Shown here piece after piece: positions 1-6,966 of a stretch of DNA of 7,118 nt. The notes under the pieces were generated by a model. That model saw only the letters and a list, made by a program, of their open reading frames with translations, ran no database searches and was not told the origin of the DNA. A program made the position numbers and the translations under genes. Source of the stretch: Actinomycetes bacterium (GTDB taxonomy: Bacteria; Actinomycetota; Thermoleophilia; Solirubrobacterales; Solirubrobacteraceae); assembly GCA_023429855.1 (NCBI GenBank), contig JAEZDB010000347.1:1-7118 (forward strand). Direction: 5' to 3'. Every line of letters starts with the position of its first letter. The first letter of the stretch is position 1.

Positions 1-1386
1 GCCCCGGCCGACGCGCCGCCGCCGTTCGCTCCCGCCTCGCCTGCTGCGTCTGACTCAGCCGCCGGCCCGGCAGCCCGCAGGCGTGTAGCGCCCGCCGACT
101 CCGTCGAGCACGCTGCGCCCGCTCCCGACGGCCGCGCCCATCAACCGGCTGATCCGGTGCGCATCGACCCAGAGCCGCCGGCGCAGCCGCCGGCCCAGGC
201 GTTCGACCTTCCCGACCACCGCCAGGTCGCCGTGCACCGGCGCCGCTCCTTCGCGAGCCGGTCCACGAGCCGCACGGTCGTCTCACCACCGGGCGACGCC
301 AACATGGGCGGCAGCCTCACCCGTGGCCGCAGCCGCCGCCGCAAGCTTGCGCTCGCCGTCGTGTTCCTCTTCGTTGCGGTGGTGGCCTGGTCGCAGTGGA
401 CGCTCTGGCAGCCGCTCAAGGGCAAAGGCGGCGAAGAGGTCAGCGTCACGATCCCGGAGGGCTCGGGCGCCAGCGAGGTCGGCGAGCGGCTCGAGGCGGC
501 AGGCGTCATCGACTCTGCTCGCCTGTTCACGCTGCGTGCCGTGATCGCGGGCAAGCGCGAAGACCTGCCTGCCGGCGAGGTCAAACTGAACCGCGACATG
601 TCATACGGGGCGGCGCTCGCCAAACTCGGCGGGGCCACCGTCAACCCGCTCGACCTGCAGTCCATCACGATCCCCGAGGGCCTCTCGATCCGCGAGATGG
701 CCTCCAGGTTCAAGCGGCAGAACACGGTCGACGACTACGGCACCACGGCCGTGAAGGTGCTGCGGGAGCGCAAGGACGAGCTGCGTGCCGACTACGGCGT
801 CCCCAAGAACGCCCGCACGCTCGAGGGGCTCCTGTTCCCGTCGACCTACGAGCTGCCGGCCGGCTTCACCGCCCGCGATCTGATCGACCGCCAGCTCCAG
901 GCGTTCGAGCAGAACGTCAACGGCGTCTCGATGGCGAAGGCGAAGAAGGCCAACCTCACGCCCTACGAGGTGCTCACGATCGCGTCGATGGTGGAGCGTG
1001 AGGCGCGGCTCACGCGCGAACGGCCGCTGATCGCCGCAGTGATCTACAACCGGCTCAAGGCCGGCATGCCGCTCGGCATCGACGCGACCTTCCGCTACGC
1101 GAGCGGCGACTGGGACAACCCGATCCGCCAGAGCGAGCTCGACAAGGACGGCCCCTACAACTCGCGCACCCGCACCGGTCTGCCGCCGACGCCGATCGGG
1201 AACCCCGGCCTCGCCTCGATCGAGGCCGCGGCCAACCCGGCGAAGGTGAACTACCTGTACTTCGTTGTGAAGCCCGGACGCTGCGGCGAACATGCCTTCG
1301 CCGCCACCGCCGAGAAGTTCGCCCAAGACAGCGCGAAGTACAACGCGGCCCGCGAGGCCGCCGGCGGCTCGCCCGACACCTGTTGA
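1..1386 (+). CDS. mltG: Endolytic murein transglycosylase MltG (YceG-like), 5'-partial
   Basis: MltG is a membrane-anchored lytic transglycosylase that cuts nascent glycan strands inside the chain and is thought to set glycan length in the periplasm or cell-wall zone. The frame is open from base 1, with G/C-rich third positions. The first ~100 codons encode a Pro/Ala/Arg-rich, probably disordered cytoplasmic segment. A basic stretch (RSRRRK) and one membrane helix follow at about nt 346-408. Two LysM-like segments come next, each with a TIPEG motif (nt ~442-513 and ~664-702). The YceG catalytic domain shows EGLLFP (nt 823-840), ASMVEREA with the presumed catalytic Glu at nt 994-996, YNRLKAGMPL, and GLPPTPIGNPG (from nt 1177). 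The true start is uncertain. I favour one upstream of the window. GTG 157 or ATG 304 are alternatives; ATG 304 would give 360 residues, close to the usual family length, but has no good ribosome binding site. The stop overlaps the aroE start. Confidence 0.9.
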   Translation, partial: APADAPPPFAPASPAASDSAAGPAARRRVAPADSVEHAAPAPDGRAHQPADPVRIDPEPPAQPPAQAFDLPDHRQVAVHRRRSFASRSTSRTVVSPPGDANMGGSLTRGRSRRRKLALAVVFLFVAVVAWSQWTLWQPLKGKGGEEVSVTIPEGSGASEVGERLEAAGVIDSARLFTLRAVIAGKREDLPAGEVKLNRDMSYGAALAKLGGATVNPLDLQSITIPEGLSIREMASRFKRQNTVDDYGTTAVKVLRERKDELRADYGVPKNARTLEGLLFPSTYELPAGFTARDLIDRQLQAFEQNVNGVSMAKAKKANLTPYEVLTIASMVEREARLTRERPLIAAVIYNRLKAGMPLGIDATFRYASGDWDNPIRQSELDKDGPYNSRTRTGLPPTPIGNPGLASIEAAANPAKVNYLYFVVKPGRCGEHAFAATAEKFAQDSAKYNAAREAAGGSPDTC

Positions 1387-2252
1387 GCCACGTGGCCGCA
1401 ACTCCCGCTGGCACGTCGCGGCCGCGGTACGGCGTCGTCGGCTGGCCGGTGAGCCACAGCCGCTCGCCGGCCATGCACCAGGCACTGGGTCTCGACTACC
1501 AGCTGCTGCCGGTGCCGCCCGAGCGAGCCGAGGCCACGCTCCGGGCGCTCCCGGCCTCCGGCTTTGCCGGGGTCAACGTCACGATCCCGCACAAGGGTGC
1601 TGCGCTCGCCGTCGCCGACGTGACCTCGCCGGCCGCGGCCGCGATCGGCGCAGCCAACACGCTGATCTACGGGGCGAGCGGCGAGATCACTGCCGACAAC
1701 ACCGACGCCCCCGGCCTGATGGCCACGCTCGCGGGACGGCCGCAGGCCAGCGCCGTCGTGCTCGGGGCGGGCGGGAGCGCCCGCGCGGTCGTCTGGGCGC
1801 TGGTCAACGCCGGGTGCGAGGTGGTCGTGTGGAACCGCACGGCGGCGCGCGCCGAGGCCCTGGTGGAGGAGCTCGGAGGCACCGCGCTCTCGGACCTTTC
1901 GGGGAGCGACCTTGCGCCGACTGCCGACGTACTTGTGAATTGCACCGCGCTAGAGATCGACCGTTCGTCCAATGGCATCGACGGCATACCGGTCTCCGTC
2001 GATCACCTGGCCAGATACGCCACCGTGGTGGACCTGGCTTACAAGCCCGGCGGAACGGTGCTCACTGCTGAGGCAGCGAAGCGCACCCATACCGTCGACG
2101 GCCTGGAGATCCTCGTCCAACAAGGTGCGCGCAGCTTTGAGTTGTGGACTGGTCGCCCTGCGGATGTGGCGGCGATGCGGTCCGCCGTAAGGAACACAGC
2201 AGAGGACCATGGAGCCGCATACGATCCCCCAGGCGGAAGGCCAGTTCCATGA
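1383..2252 (+). CDS. aroE: Shikimate dehydrogenase (NADP+)
   Basis: Reduces 3-dehydroshikimate to shikimate with NADPH in the cytoplasm, the fourth step of the chorismate pathway. The 289-residue protein has the full family layout. The shikimate-binding segment is GWPVSHSRSP (20-29). NVTIPHK (65-71) carries the catalytic Lys71 and NTDAPG (106-111) carries the catalytic Asp108. The Rossmann nucleotide loop is GAGGSAR (128-134), and NRT (151-153) is the usual NADP phosphate-binding element. DLAYKPGGT (217-225) and the C-terminal DGLEILVQQGARSFELWTG (239-257) complete the fold. The chosen start is TTG 1383, overlapping the mltG TGA by 4 nt; GTG 1392 is a possible alternative. Residues after ~270 lie beyond the conserved fold and overlap the pilB start. 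The last third uses codons unusual for this genome (CTA, ATA, AGA). The assignment is firm; the exact start is not. Confidence 0.93.
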   Translation: MSHVAATPAGTSRPRYGVVGWPVSHSRSPAMHQALGLDYQLLPVPPERAEATLRALPASGFAGVNVTIPHKGAALAVADVTSPAAAAIGAANTLIYGASGEITADNTDAPGLMATLAGRPQASAVVLGAGGSARAVVWALVNAGCEVVVWNRTAARAEALVEELGGTALSDLSGSDLAPTADVLVNCTALEIDRSSNGIDGIPVSVDHLARYATVVDLAYKPGGTVLTAEAAKRTHTVDGLEILVQQGARSFELWTGRPADVAAMRSAVRNTAEDHGAAYDPPGGRPVP

Positions 2253-4377
2253 CCTGACGGTCGCCGAAGCTGGTCACACCAGTGTCCCTCATGCTGGTGT
2301 TCCTTCTGTCAACGGGAGCGCAGCCGACGGGCATGTGCCTTCCGCCGGCGACCCGTTTGCCGCCGCGCAGCCCGCGGTGACTCCCGACGTTCCCGCCGAC
2401 CCGTACGCCGGCTACGAGGACCCCGTCGCCGCGCACGCCGCAGCGCAGGCGCAGTACGAAGCCGAACTGGCTGCGTACGAGGCCCACATCGCCGCCCAGG
2501 CCGCCGCCGAAGCCGAGGCCGCCCGCGCAGCCCGCGCCGAACACGCCCCCGAGGCCGCCGCCCAGGTGCCCGTCTTCGTTGAGCCCGAGGCCGTCGCCGA
2601 CGAGCCCGAGGTCGAACTGGCCGCGCCCGAGGCCGACGCACATGATTCAAGCGTGGGGGAGGACGGCGAGCTGCTGCTCGAGGGCCTCTCGCGTCCAGCC
2701 GGCCTCGCCCGCCACTGCCGGTCCGACCTCGACGCCGCCGTCTTCCTGGGCCTGCTGACCCCCGAGGTGGTCGCCGGCGCCCAGCAGCTCTCCGTCGAGC
2801 AGGGCCGCCTCGCCGAGGCGATTCTGATCGAGCAGGGCTCGATCTCGCCTGAGGGCCTGGCCCGCGCCGTCTCCGAGCGCCACGGCATCGAGCTGATCGA
2901 CCTGTCGCTGTTCAAAGTCGACTTCGCCGCCGCCAACCTGATCGACCCGGCCGCCGCCAAGCGCTACGAAGCGCTGCCGGTGAAGATGCTGACCGACCGC
3001 ACGGTCATGGTCGCCATGGTCGACCCGGCGAACATCATCGTCATCGACGACATCTCGCTGATGACCGGCCTCGACGTGAAGCCCGTCGTTGCCTCCCGCG
3101 AAGACGTCTCCACGGCGATCTCCCGCCTCACTCGCCTCGACGACGTCGTCAGCGGCGACGGCGTCGAAGAACTCGAGGACGACGACAGCGGGGTCGTCGA
3201 CCTGCGCGGTGGATCCGACGACGCCCCGGTCATCAAGCTCGTCAACCAGGTTGTCGCCCAGGCCGTCGAGCGCGGCGCCTCAGACATCCACCTGCAGGCC
3301 GGTGAGTTCGGCATGCGGGTGCGCTATCGCGTCGACGGCGTGCTCGTCGACGCTGCCGACGTGCCGAAGAAGATGGCGGCCGGCGTCGTGAGCCGCGTGA
3401 AGATCATGGCCACGCTCGACATCGCCGAGCGCCGCATCCCGCAGGACGGACGCATCTCGCTGTCGATCGACGGCCACAAGCTTGACCTCCGCGTCGTGAC
3501 GCTCCCGTCGGTGCACGGCGAGGCGGTCATCATGCGCATCCTCGACAAGTCGAACGTCGTGATGGACCTCGACATCCTCGGCATGCGCAAGGAAGAGCGC
3601 GAGCGCTTCGAGCACGGCTTCGGCCAGGCCTACGGCGCGGTCCTCGTGACCGGCCCGACCGGCTCCGGCAAGTCGACCACCTTGTACGCCGCGCTCGGCG
3701 CGATCAACTCGCCCGAGAAGAACATCATCACCGTCGAAGACCCGGTCGAGTACCAGCTGGCCGGCGTCAACCAGGTGCAGATCAACGTGAAGGCGGGCCT
3801 CACGTTCGCCAACGGCCTGCGCGCCCTCATGCGCGCCGACCCGGACGTGATCATGGTCGGCGAGATCCGCGACGGCGAGACCGCCAAGATCGCGATCGAG
3901 TCGGCCCTCACCGGCCACCTCGTGCTCTCCACGCTGCACACCAACGACGCCCCGAGCGCCGTGTCGCGTCTGCTGGAGATGGGCATCGAGCCGTTCCTGG
4001 TCGCCTCGGCGCTGGAAACGGTTGTCGCCCAGCGCCTCACGCGCAAGCTGTGCAAGCACTGCAAGGAGGAGGTCGAGATCTCCGTCGAGGTGCTCCACAA
4101 GAACGGCTACGACGAGTTCGAGGAGCCGCTGAAGGCCTTCGGCCCCAAAGGCTGCTCGCGCTGCGGACACTCCGGCTACAAGGGCCGCCTCGGCCTCTAC
4201 GAGGTCATGGGCGTGAACGAAGAGATGCGCGACCTGATCACCGCCCGTGCCACCGCGGAGCAGATCGGCGAGGCGGCTCGCCGCTTCAACATGCGCACGC
4301 TCCGTGAAGACGGCATCGCGAAGGTCGAGATGGGCCTGACGTCGATCCAAGAGGTCGCCCGCGTCTGCGGCACCTAA
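2209..4377 (+). CDS. pilB: Type IV pilus extension ATPase PilB (GspE/PilB family)
   Basis: Hexameric cytoplasmic ATPase that powers pilin polymerisation through the PilC platform. The 722 residues comprise an Ala/Glu/Pro-rich extension (1 to ~150), an N-terminal MshEN/T2SSE_N domain (~155-325), a linker rich in Asp/Glu, and the ATPase core (~340-722). The core shows GASDIHLQ, Walker A GPTGSGKST (482-490), the Asp box ITVEDPVE (507-514), Walker B PDVIMVGEIRD (545-555) and the His box TGHLVLSTLHTNDA (568-581). A tetracysteine zinc motif lies at Cys615/Cys618 and Cys649/Cys652. The zinc motif and MshEN domain mark an assembly ATPase rather than PilT. The family includes type II secretion GspE, but the adjacent pilT argues for pili. 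ATG 2209 lies inside aroE. The purine-rich stretches before it are poorly spaced (AGAGGA 2 nt away, TAAGGA 15 nt away). The only other early in-frame start is GTG 2335. Confidence 0.94.
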   Translation: MEPHTIPQAEGQFHDLTVAEAGHTSVPHAGVPSVNGSAADGHVPSAGDPFAAAQPAVTPDVPADPYAGYEDPVAAHAAAQAQYEAELAAYEAHIAAQAAAEAEAARAARAEHAPEAAAQVPVFVEPEAVADEPEVELAAPEADAHDSSVGEDGELLLEGLSRPAGLARHCRSDLDAAVFLGLLTPEVVAGAQQLSVEQGRLAEAILIEQGSISPEGLARAVSERHGIELIDLSLFKVDFAAANLIDPAAAKRYEALPVKMLTDRTVMVAMVDPANIIVIDDISLMTGLDVKPVVASREDVSTAISRLTRLDDVVSGDGVEELEDDDSGVVDLRGGSDDAPVIKLVNQVVAQAVERGASDIHLQAGEFGMRVRYRVDGVLVDAADVPKKMAAGVVSRVKIMATLDIAERRIPQDGRISLSIDGHKLDLRVVTLPSVHGEAVIMRILDKSNVVMDLDILGMRKEERERFEHGFGQAYGAVLVTGPTGSGKSTTLYAALGAINSPEKNIITVEDPVEYQLAGVNQVQINVKAGLTFANGLRALMRADPDVIMVGEIRDGETAKIAIESALTGHLVLSTLHTNDAPSAVSRLLEMGIEPFLVASALETVVAQRLTRKLCKHCKEEVEISVEVLHKNGYDEFEEPLKAFGPKGCSRCGHSGYKGRLGLYEVMGVNEEMRDLITARATAEQIGEAARRFNMRTLREDGIAKVEMGLTSIQEVARVCGT

Positions 4378-4436
4378 GCACCCGTTCCCTGCCCTCCTTC
4401 CTCAAGTAACCCCCCGACCAGACCGACGAGAAGACC

Positions 4437-5525
4437 GTGGACTTCGATTTCGCTGACCTACTCATGGAGACGCTCCGTCGCCGCGCGTCGGACCTCCACC
4501 TGACCGCCGGCGTTCCGCCGATGGTGCGCGTCCGCGGACGCCTGCAGCCGCTCGAGGGCTACGAGCGCCTCTCGCCGACCGACACCCGCGAGATCATCTA
4601 CTCGATCCTCAACAACGACCAGCGGCAGCGTCTCGAGAACGACTGGCAGCTGGACTTCGCGTACGGCTCCTCCGGCACGGGCCGCTTCCGCGTCAACGTG
4701 TACTTCCAGCGTGGCGCCCTCGGCGCCGCCTTCCGCGTGATCCCCAGCGACATCGCGACGCTCGAGCAGCTCTCGCTGCCGCCGGTCCTCAAAGACCTCA
4801 CGGAGAAGCCCCGCGGCTTCGTCCTCGTGACCGGCCCGACCGGCTCGGGCAAGTCGACGACGCTCGCGGCGATGATCAACGAGATCAACATGACACGCGA
4901 CGAGCACATCATGACGGTCGAGGACCCGATCGAGTTCCTGCACCGCCACAAGAAGTGCGTGGTGAACCAGCGTGAGATCGGGGCCGATGCGCCGAGCTTC
5001 TCGCTCGCCCTCCGTGCCGCGCTGCGTCAGGACCCAGACGTCATCCTCGTCGGCGAGATGCGCGACCAGGAGACCATTCACACGGCCCTGACCGCCGCCG
5101 AGACCGGCCACCTCGTCTTCGCGACGCTGCACACGCAGTCGGCGCCGCAGACCATCGACCGCATCGTCGATGTGTTCCCGGCCGCCCAGCAGCAGCAGGT
5201 CCGCGTCCAGCTCTCCACCGCGCTGCAGGGCGTGATCACGCAGCAGCTGCTGCCGACCGCCGACGGCGCCGGCCGCGTCTGCGCCTGCGAGGTGCTCGTG
5301 CCGACCCCGGCCGTGCGCAACCTCATCCGCGAGGGCAAGACCCACCAGATCTACTCGTCGATCCAGACCGGTTCGGCGCACGGCATGCAGACGATGGACT
5401 CGGCCCTGGCTGCCCTCGTGCGCCACGGCGTGATCTCCCGCGGTCTCGCCGAAGAGCGTTCCAACGACGTCGAAGAGCTCAAGCGCCTGATGGGCAGCGG
5501 AGCTCCGCAGATGGTCGGCGTCTAG
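4437..5525 (+). CDS. pilT: Type IV pilus retraction ATPase PilT (twitching motility)
   Basis: Hexameric ATPase that drives pilus depolymerisation and so retraction, twitching and related functions. The 362-residue length is typical of PilT. The short PAS-like N-terminal domain contains RASDLHLTAGVPPMVRVRG. The RecA-like core has Walker A GPTGSGKST (133-141), the Asp box TVEDPIEF (160-167), Walker B DPDVILVGEMRD (199-210) and the His box TGHLVFATLHTQSA (223-236). AVRNLIRE (292-299) matches the PilT-specific AIRNLIRE signature needed for retraction in studied homologues. There is no tetracysteine motif, which separates it from PilB. An in-frame TAA at 4407-4409 limits the start to GTG 4437 or ATG 4464. 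GTG is preferred because its N-terminus aligns with known PilTs and GAGAAG precedes it closely. It follows pilB by 59 nt of C-rich sequence with no hairpin, so co-transcription is likely. Confidence 0.95.
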   Translation: MDFDFADLLMETLRRRASDLHLTAGVPPMVRVRGRLQPLEGYERLSPTDTREIIYSILNNDQRQRLENDWQLDFAYGSSGTGRFRVNVYFQRGALGAAFRVIPSDIATLEQLSLPPVLKDLTEKPRGFVLVTGPTGSGKSTTLAAMINEINMTRDEHIMTVEDPIEFLHRHKKCVVNQREIGADAPSFSLALRAALRQDPDVILVGEMRDQETIHTALTAAETGHLVFATLHTQSAPQTIDRIVDVFPAAQQQQVRVQLSTALQGVITQQLLPTADGAGRVCACEVLVPTPAVRNLIREGKTHQIYSSIQTGSAHGMQTMDSALAALVRHGVISRGLAEERSNDVEELKRLMGSGAPQMVGV

Positions 5526-5534
5526 CCGGAAGGT

Positions 5535-5543
5535 AGGGAAGGA
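5535..5543 (+). promoter_or_regulatory. Ribosome binding site of pilC
   Basis: AGGGAAGGA lies 8 nt before ATG 5552 in the 26-nt gap after pilT. It is the clearest Shine-Dalgarno-like sequence in the window and fixes the pilC start. The other genes here rely on overlaps or weak purine-rich stretches. Confidence 0.75.
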
Positions 5544-5551
5544 CTCCCACC

Positions 5552-6760
5552 ATGAGCACGTTCGCCTGGAAAGCCGTCGACGCCCTTGGGGCGCAAACGA
5601 CGGGCACGGTCGACGCCGACTCGCGCAACGCGGTCGTCGAGCAGCTGAAGCAGAAGGGCCTCGTCGTTCTCGAGGTCAAGAACAAGCAGACCTCGAAAGA
5701 GATCACGCTGCCGGGCTTTGGCTCCGTCAAGGGCCAGGACCTCACGATCATGACGCGCCAGCTGGCGACGATGATCGGATCGGGCATGACGATTCTGCGC
5801 GCCCTGATGATCATCGAGGCGCAGACGCAGAACAAGATGCTCCAGGAGATCCTGCAGCAGGTCTCTAAGGAGGTCGAAGCCGGCCTGCCGTTCTCCGACG
5901 CCCTCGAGAAGCACCCGAAGGTGTTCTCGCCGCTCTACGTGTCGATGGTGCGCGCCGGTGAGACCGGCGGCGTGCTCGACTCCTCGCTGCTGCGCGTGGC
6001 AGACCAGCTGGAGGCCGCCGATTCGCTGCGACGCCAGGTGAAGTCCGCGATGATGTACCCGATCGTCGTGTTCATCTTCGCGATGCTCGTGATGTCGGCG
6101 ATGCTGCTCTTCATCGTGCCGCAGTTCGCGTCGATCTTCGACGATCTTGGCGGCGAGCTGCCCAAGCTCACGCAGTACACCGTGGCGGCGTCGAACGCGC
6201 TCAAGAACCAGTGGTACTTCGTGTTCGGTGGCGGGTTCGCGCTGTTCTTCAGCTTCAAGAAGTGGCGCAAGACGCCCGGAGGGCGCCGCACCTGGGAGCG
6301 CTTCACGCTGCGCTTGCCCATGAAGGTCGGCGACATCGTGCAGAAGATCGCCCTCGCGCGTTGGAGCCGCACGCTGTCGGCCCTGACGGGTGCCGGCGTG
6401 CCGCTGCTGCTCGCGCTCGACGTGACCGGCAAGACGTCGGGCAACGCCGTGGTCGAGGAGACGATGGAAGACGTCATTCAGTCGGTCAAGTCCGGCGGCA
6501 CGATCACCGGCCCGCTGAAGCAGTCGACGGTGTTCCCCGCCATGGTCACCCACATGGTGGCCGTCGGTGAGGAGACCGGCCAGATGGAAGACATGCTCGG
6601 CAAAGTCGCCGACTTCTACGAGGACCAGGTCGACGCGGCCGTCAAGTCGCTTACGTCGATCATCGAGCCGATCATGATCATCGTCATCGGCGGCATCGTC
6701 GGCTTCGTCGTGATCTCCATGTACCTGCCGATGTTCGAGGTCTACAAGAACATCCAGTAG
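5552..6760 (+). CDS. pilC: Type IV pilus inner-membrane platform protein PilC (GspF family)
   Basis: Polytopic inner-membrane protein that couples the PilB and PilT motors to the growing or shrinking pilin filament. The 402-residue length is normal for the family. It opens with the characteristic FAWKAVDALGAQTTGTVDAD segment. Two GspF repeats follow (~68-190 and ~270-393). Each holds a conserved pair of motifs: QLATMIGSGMTILRAL and AGETGGVLDSSL in the first, TLSALTGAGVPLLLAL and GEETGQMEDML in the second. Predicted membrane helices lie at about 170-192 (after MMYP), 221-237 (from WYFVF) and 373-393 (after IIEP). The three-helix arrangement with two cytoplasmic domains is standard. GspF of type II secretion belongs to the same family; the flanking pilB and pilT support the pilus role. 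It is the last confident gene before the hairpin cluster. Confidence 0.95.
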   Translation: MSTFAWKAVDALGAQTTGTVDADSRNAVVEQLKQKGLVVLEVKNKQTSKEITLPGFGSVKGQDLTIMTRQLATMIGSGMTILRALMIIEAQTQNKMLQEILQQVSKEVEAGLPFSDALEKHPKVFSPLYVSMVRAGETGGVLDSSLLRVADQLEAADSLRRQVKSAMMYPIVVFIFAMLVMSAMLLFIVPQFASIFDDLGGELPKLTQYTVAASNALKNQWYFVFGGGFALFFSFKKWRKTPGGRRTWERFTLRLPMKVGDIVQKIALARWSRTLSALTGAGVPLLLALDVTGKTSGNAVVEETMEDVIQSVKSGGTITGPLKQSTVFPAMVTHMVAVGEETGQMEDMLGKVADFYEDQVDAAVKSLTSIIEPIMIIVIGGIVGFVVISMYLPMFEVYKNIQ

Positions 6761-6780
6761 TCGGGCCCACCCGCCCGCCA

Positions 6781-6808
6781 CGAGGCCGCCGCCACCCCGG
6801 CGGTCTCG
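6781..6808 (+). terminator. Hairpin 1 after pilC, 11-bp stem
   Basis: Arms 6781-6791 and 6798-6808 pair over 11 positions, with ten Watson-Crick pairs and one G-U, around the 6-nt loop CCACCC. It begins 20 nt after the pilC stop. There is no T-tract, as is common for terminators of very GC-rich bacteria. Termination is inferred from position and stem strength. Confidence 0.6.
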
Positions 6809-6835
6809 CCACCTGGCCCGCCGCCACCTCGGCGG
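6786..6835 (+). repeat. Direct near-repeat forming the cores of hairpins 1 and 2
   Basis: CCGCCGCCACCYCGGCGG occurs at 6786-6803 (Y = C) and 6818-6835 (Y = T), 32 nt apart, with one difference. The repeat covers the inner stem and loop of both hairpins, so the second hairpin may be a local duplication of the first. The window shows no further copies. Confidence 0.7.
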
Positions 6836-6839
6836 GCCA
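6814..6839 (+). terminator. Hairpin 2 after pilC, perfect 10-bp stem
   Basis: Arms TGGCCCGCCG (6814-6823) and CGGCGGGCCA (6830-6839) are perfectly complementary around loop CCACCT. It starts 5 nt after hairpin 1 and has nearly the same core and loop. No T-tract follows. It may be a second, backup terminator or an mRNA 3'-end stabiliser. Confidence 0.6.
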
Positions 6840-6859
6840 CGCGCTCTCAGTCGCATGCA

Positions 6860-6888
6860 CCGGGGCGGGCCGCAAGGCCCGCCCCGGG
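6860..6888 (+). terminator. Hairpin 3, perfect 12-bp GC-only stem
   Basis: Arms 6860-6871 and 6877-6888 pair perfectly over 12 bp, all G-C, around the 5-nt loop GCAAG. It is the most stable structure in the window and its core differs from hairpins 1 and 2. Because it is a near-perfect palindrome it could act in either direction, including on transcripts arriving from the right. A terminator role is inferred. Confidence 0.65.
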
Positions 6889-6966
6889 CGCGTGGTCGGC
6901 GGGCGATTCGTCCACGTTGGCGCGATGCCACTCCCATGCAGCGGCCGAGCGACCGTACTTTCAGCC
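6889..6966. other. Intergenic stretch with no identified element
   Basis: With the hairpins, this belongs to the 358-nt region after pilC that lacks a confident gene. I see no clear -35/-10 pair, no riboswitch consensus (checked by eye for the c-di-GMP class I type) and no tRNA-like fold. A short imperfect inverted repeat, TGGCGCGATGCCA, sits near 6918-6930. If a gene starts at 6967, this would be its leader. Confidence 0.3.

Noticed and set aside
601..1485. Long minus-strand open frame opposite mltG
   Set aside because: It lies antisense to a gene with clear catalytic motifs, and its translation is Arg/Gly-rich with no recognisable domain. GC-rich coding DNA often gives such open complementary frames.
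3280..4350. 356-codon minus-strand open frame opposite pilB
   Set aside because: It is fully antisense to the PilB ATPase core and of low complexity (His/Asp/Val/Leu-rich). It mirrors the codon pattern of the real gene.
4378..4436. Possible terminator or promoter between pilB and pilT
   Set aside because: The 59-nt gap is C-rich without inverted repeats or a recognisable -35/-10 pair. It looks like a plain intra-operon spacer.
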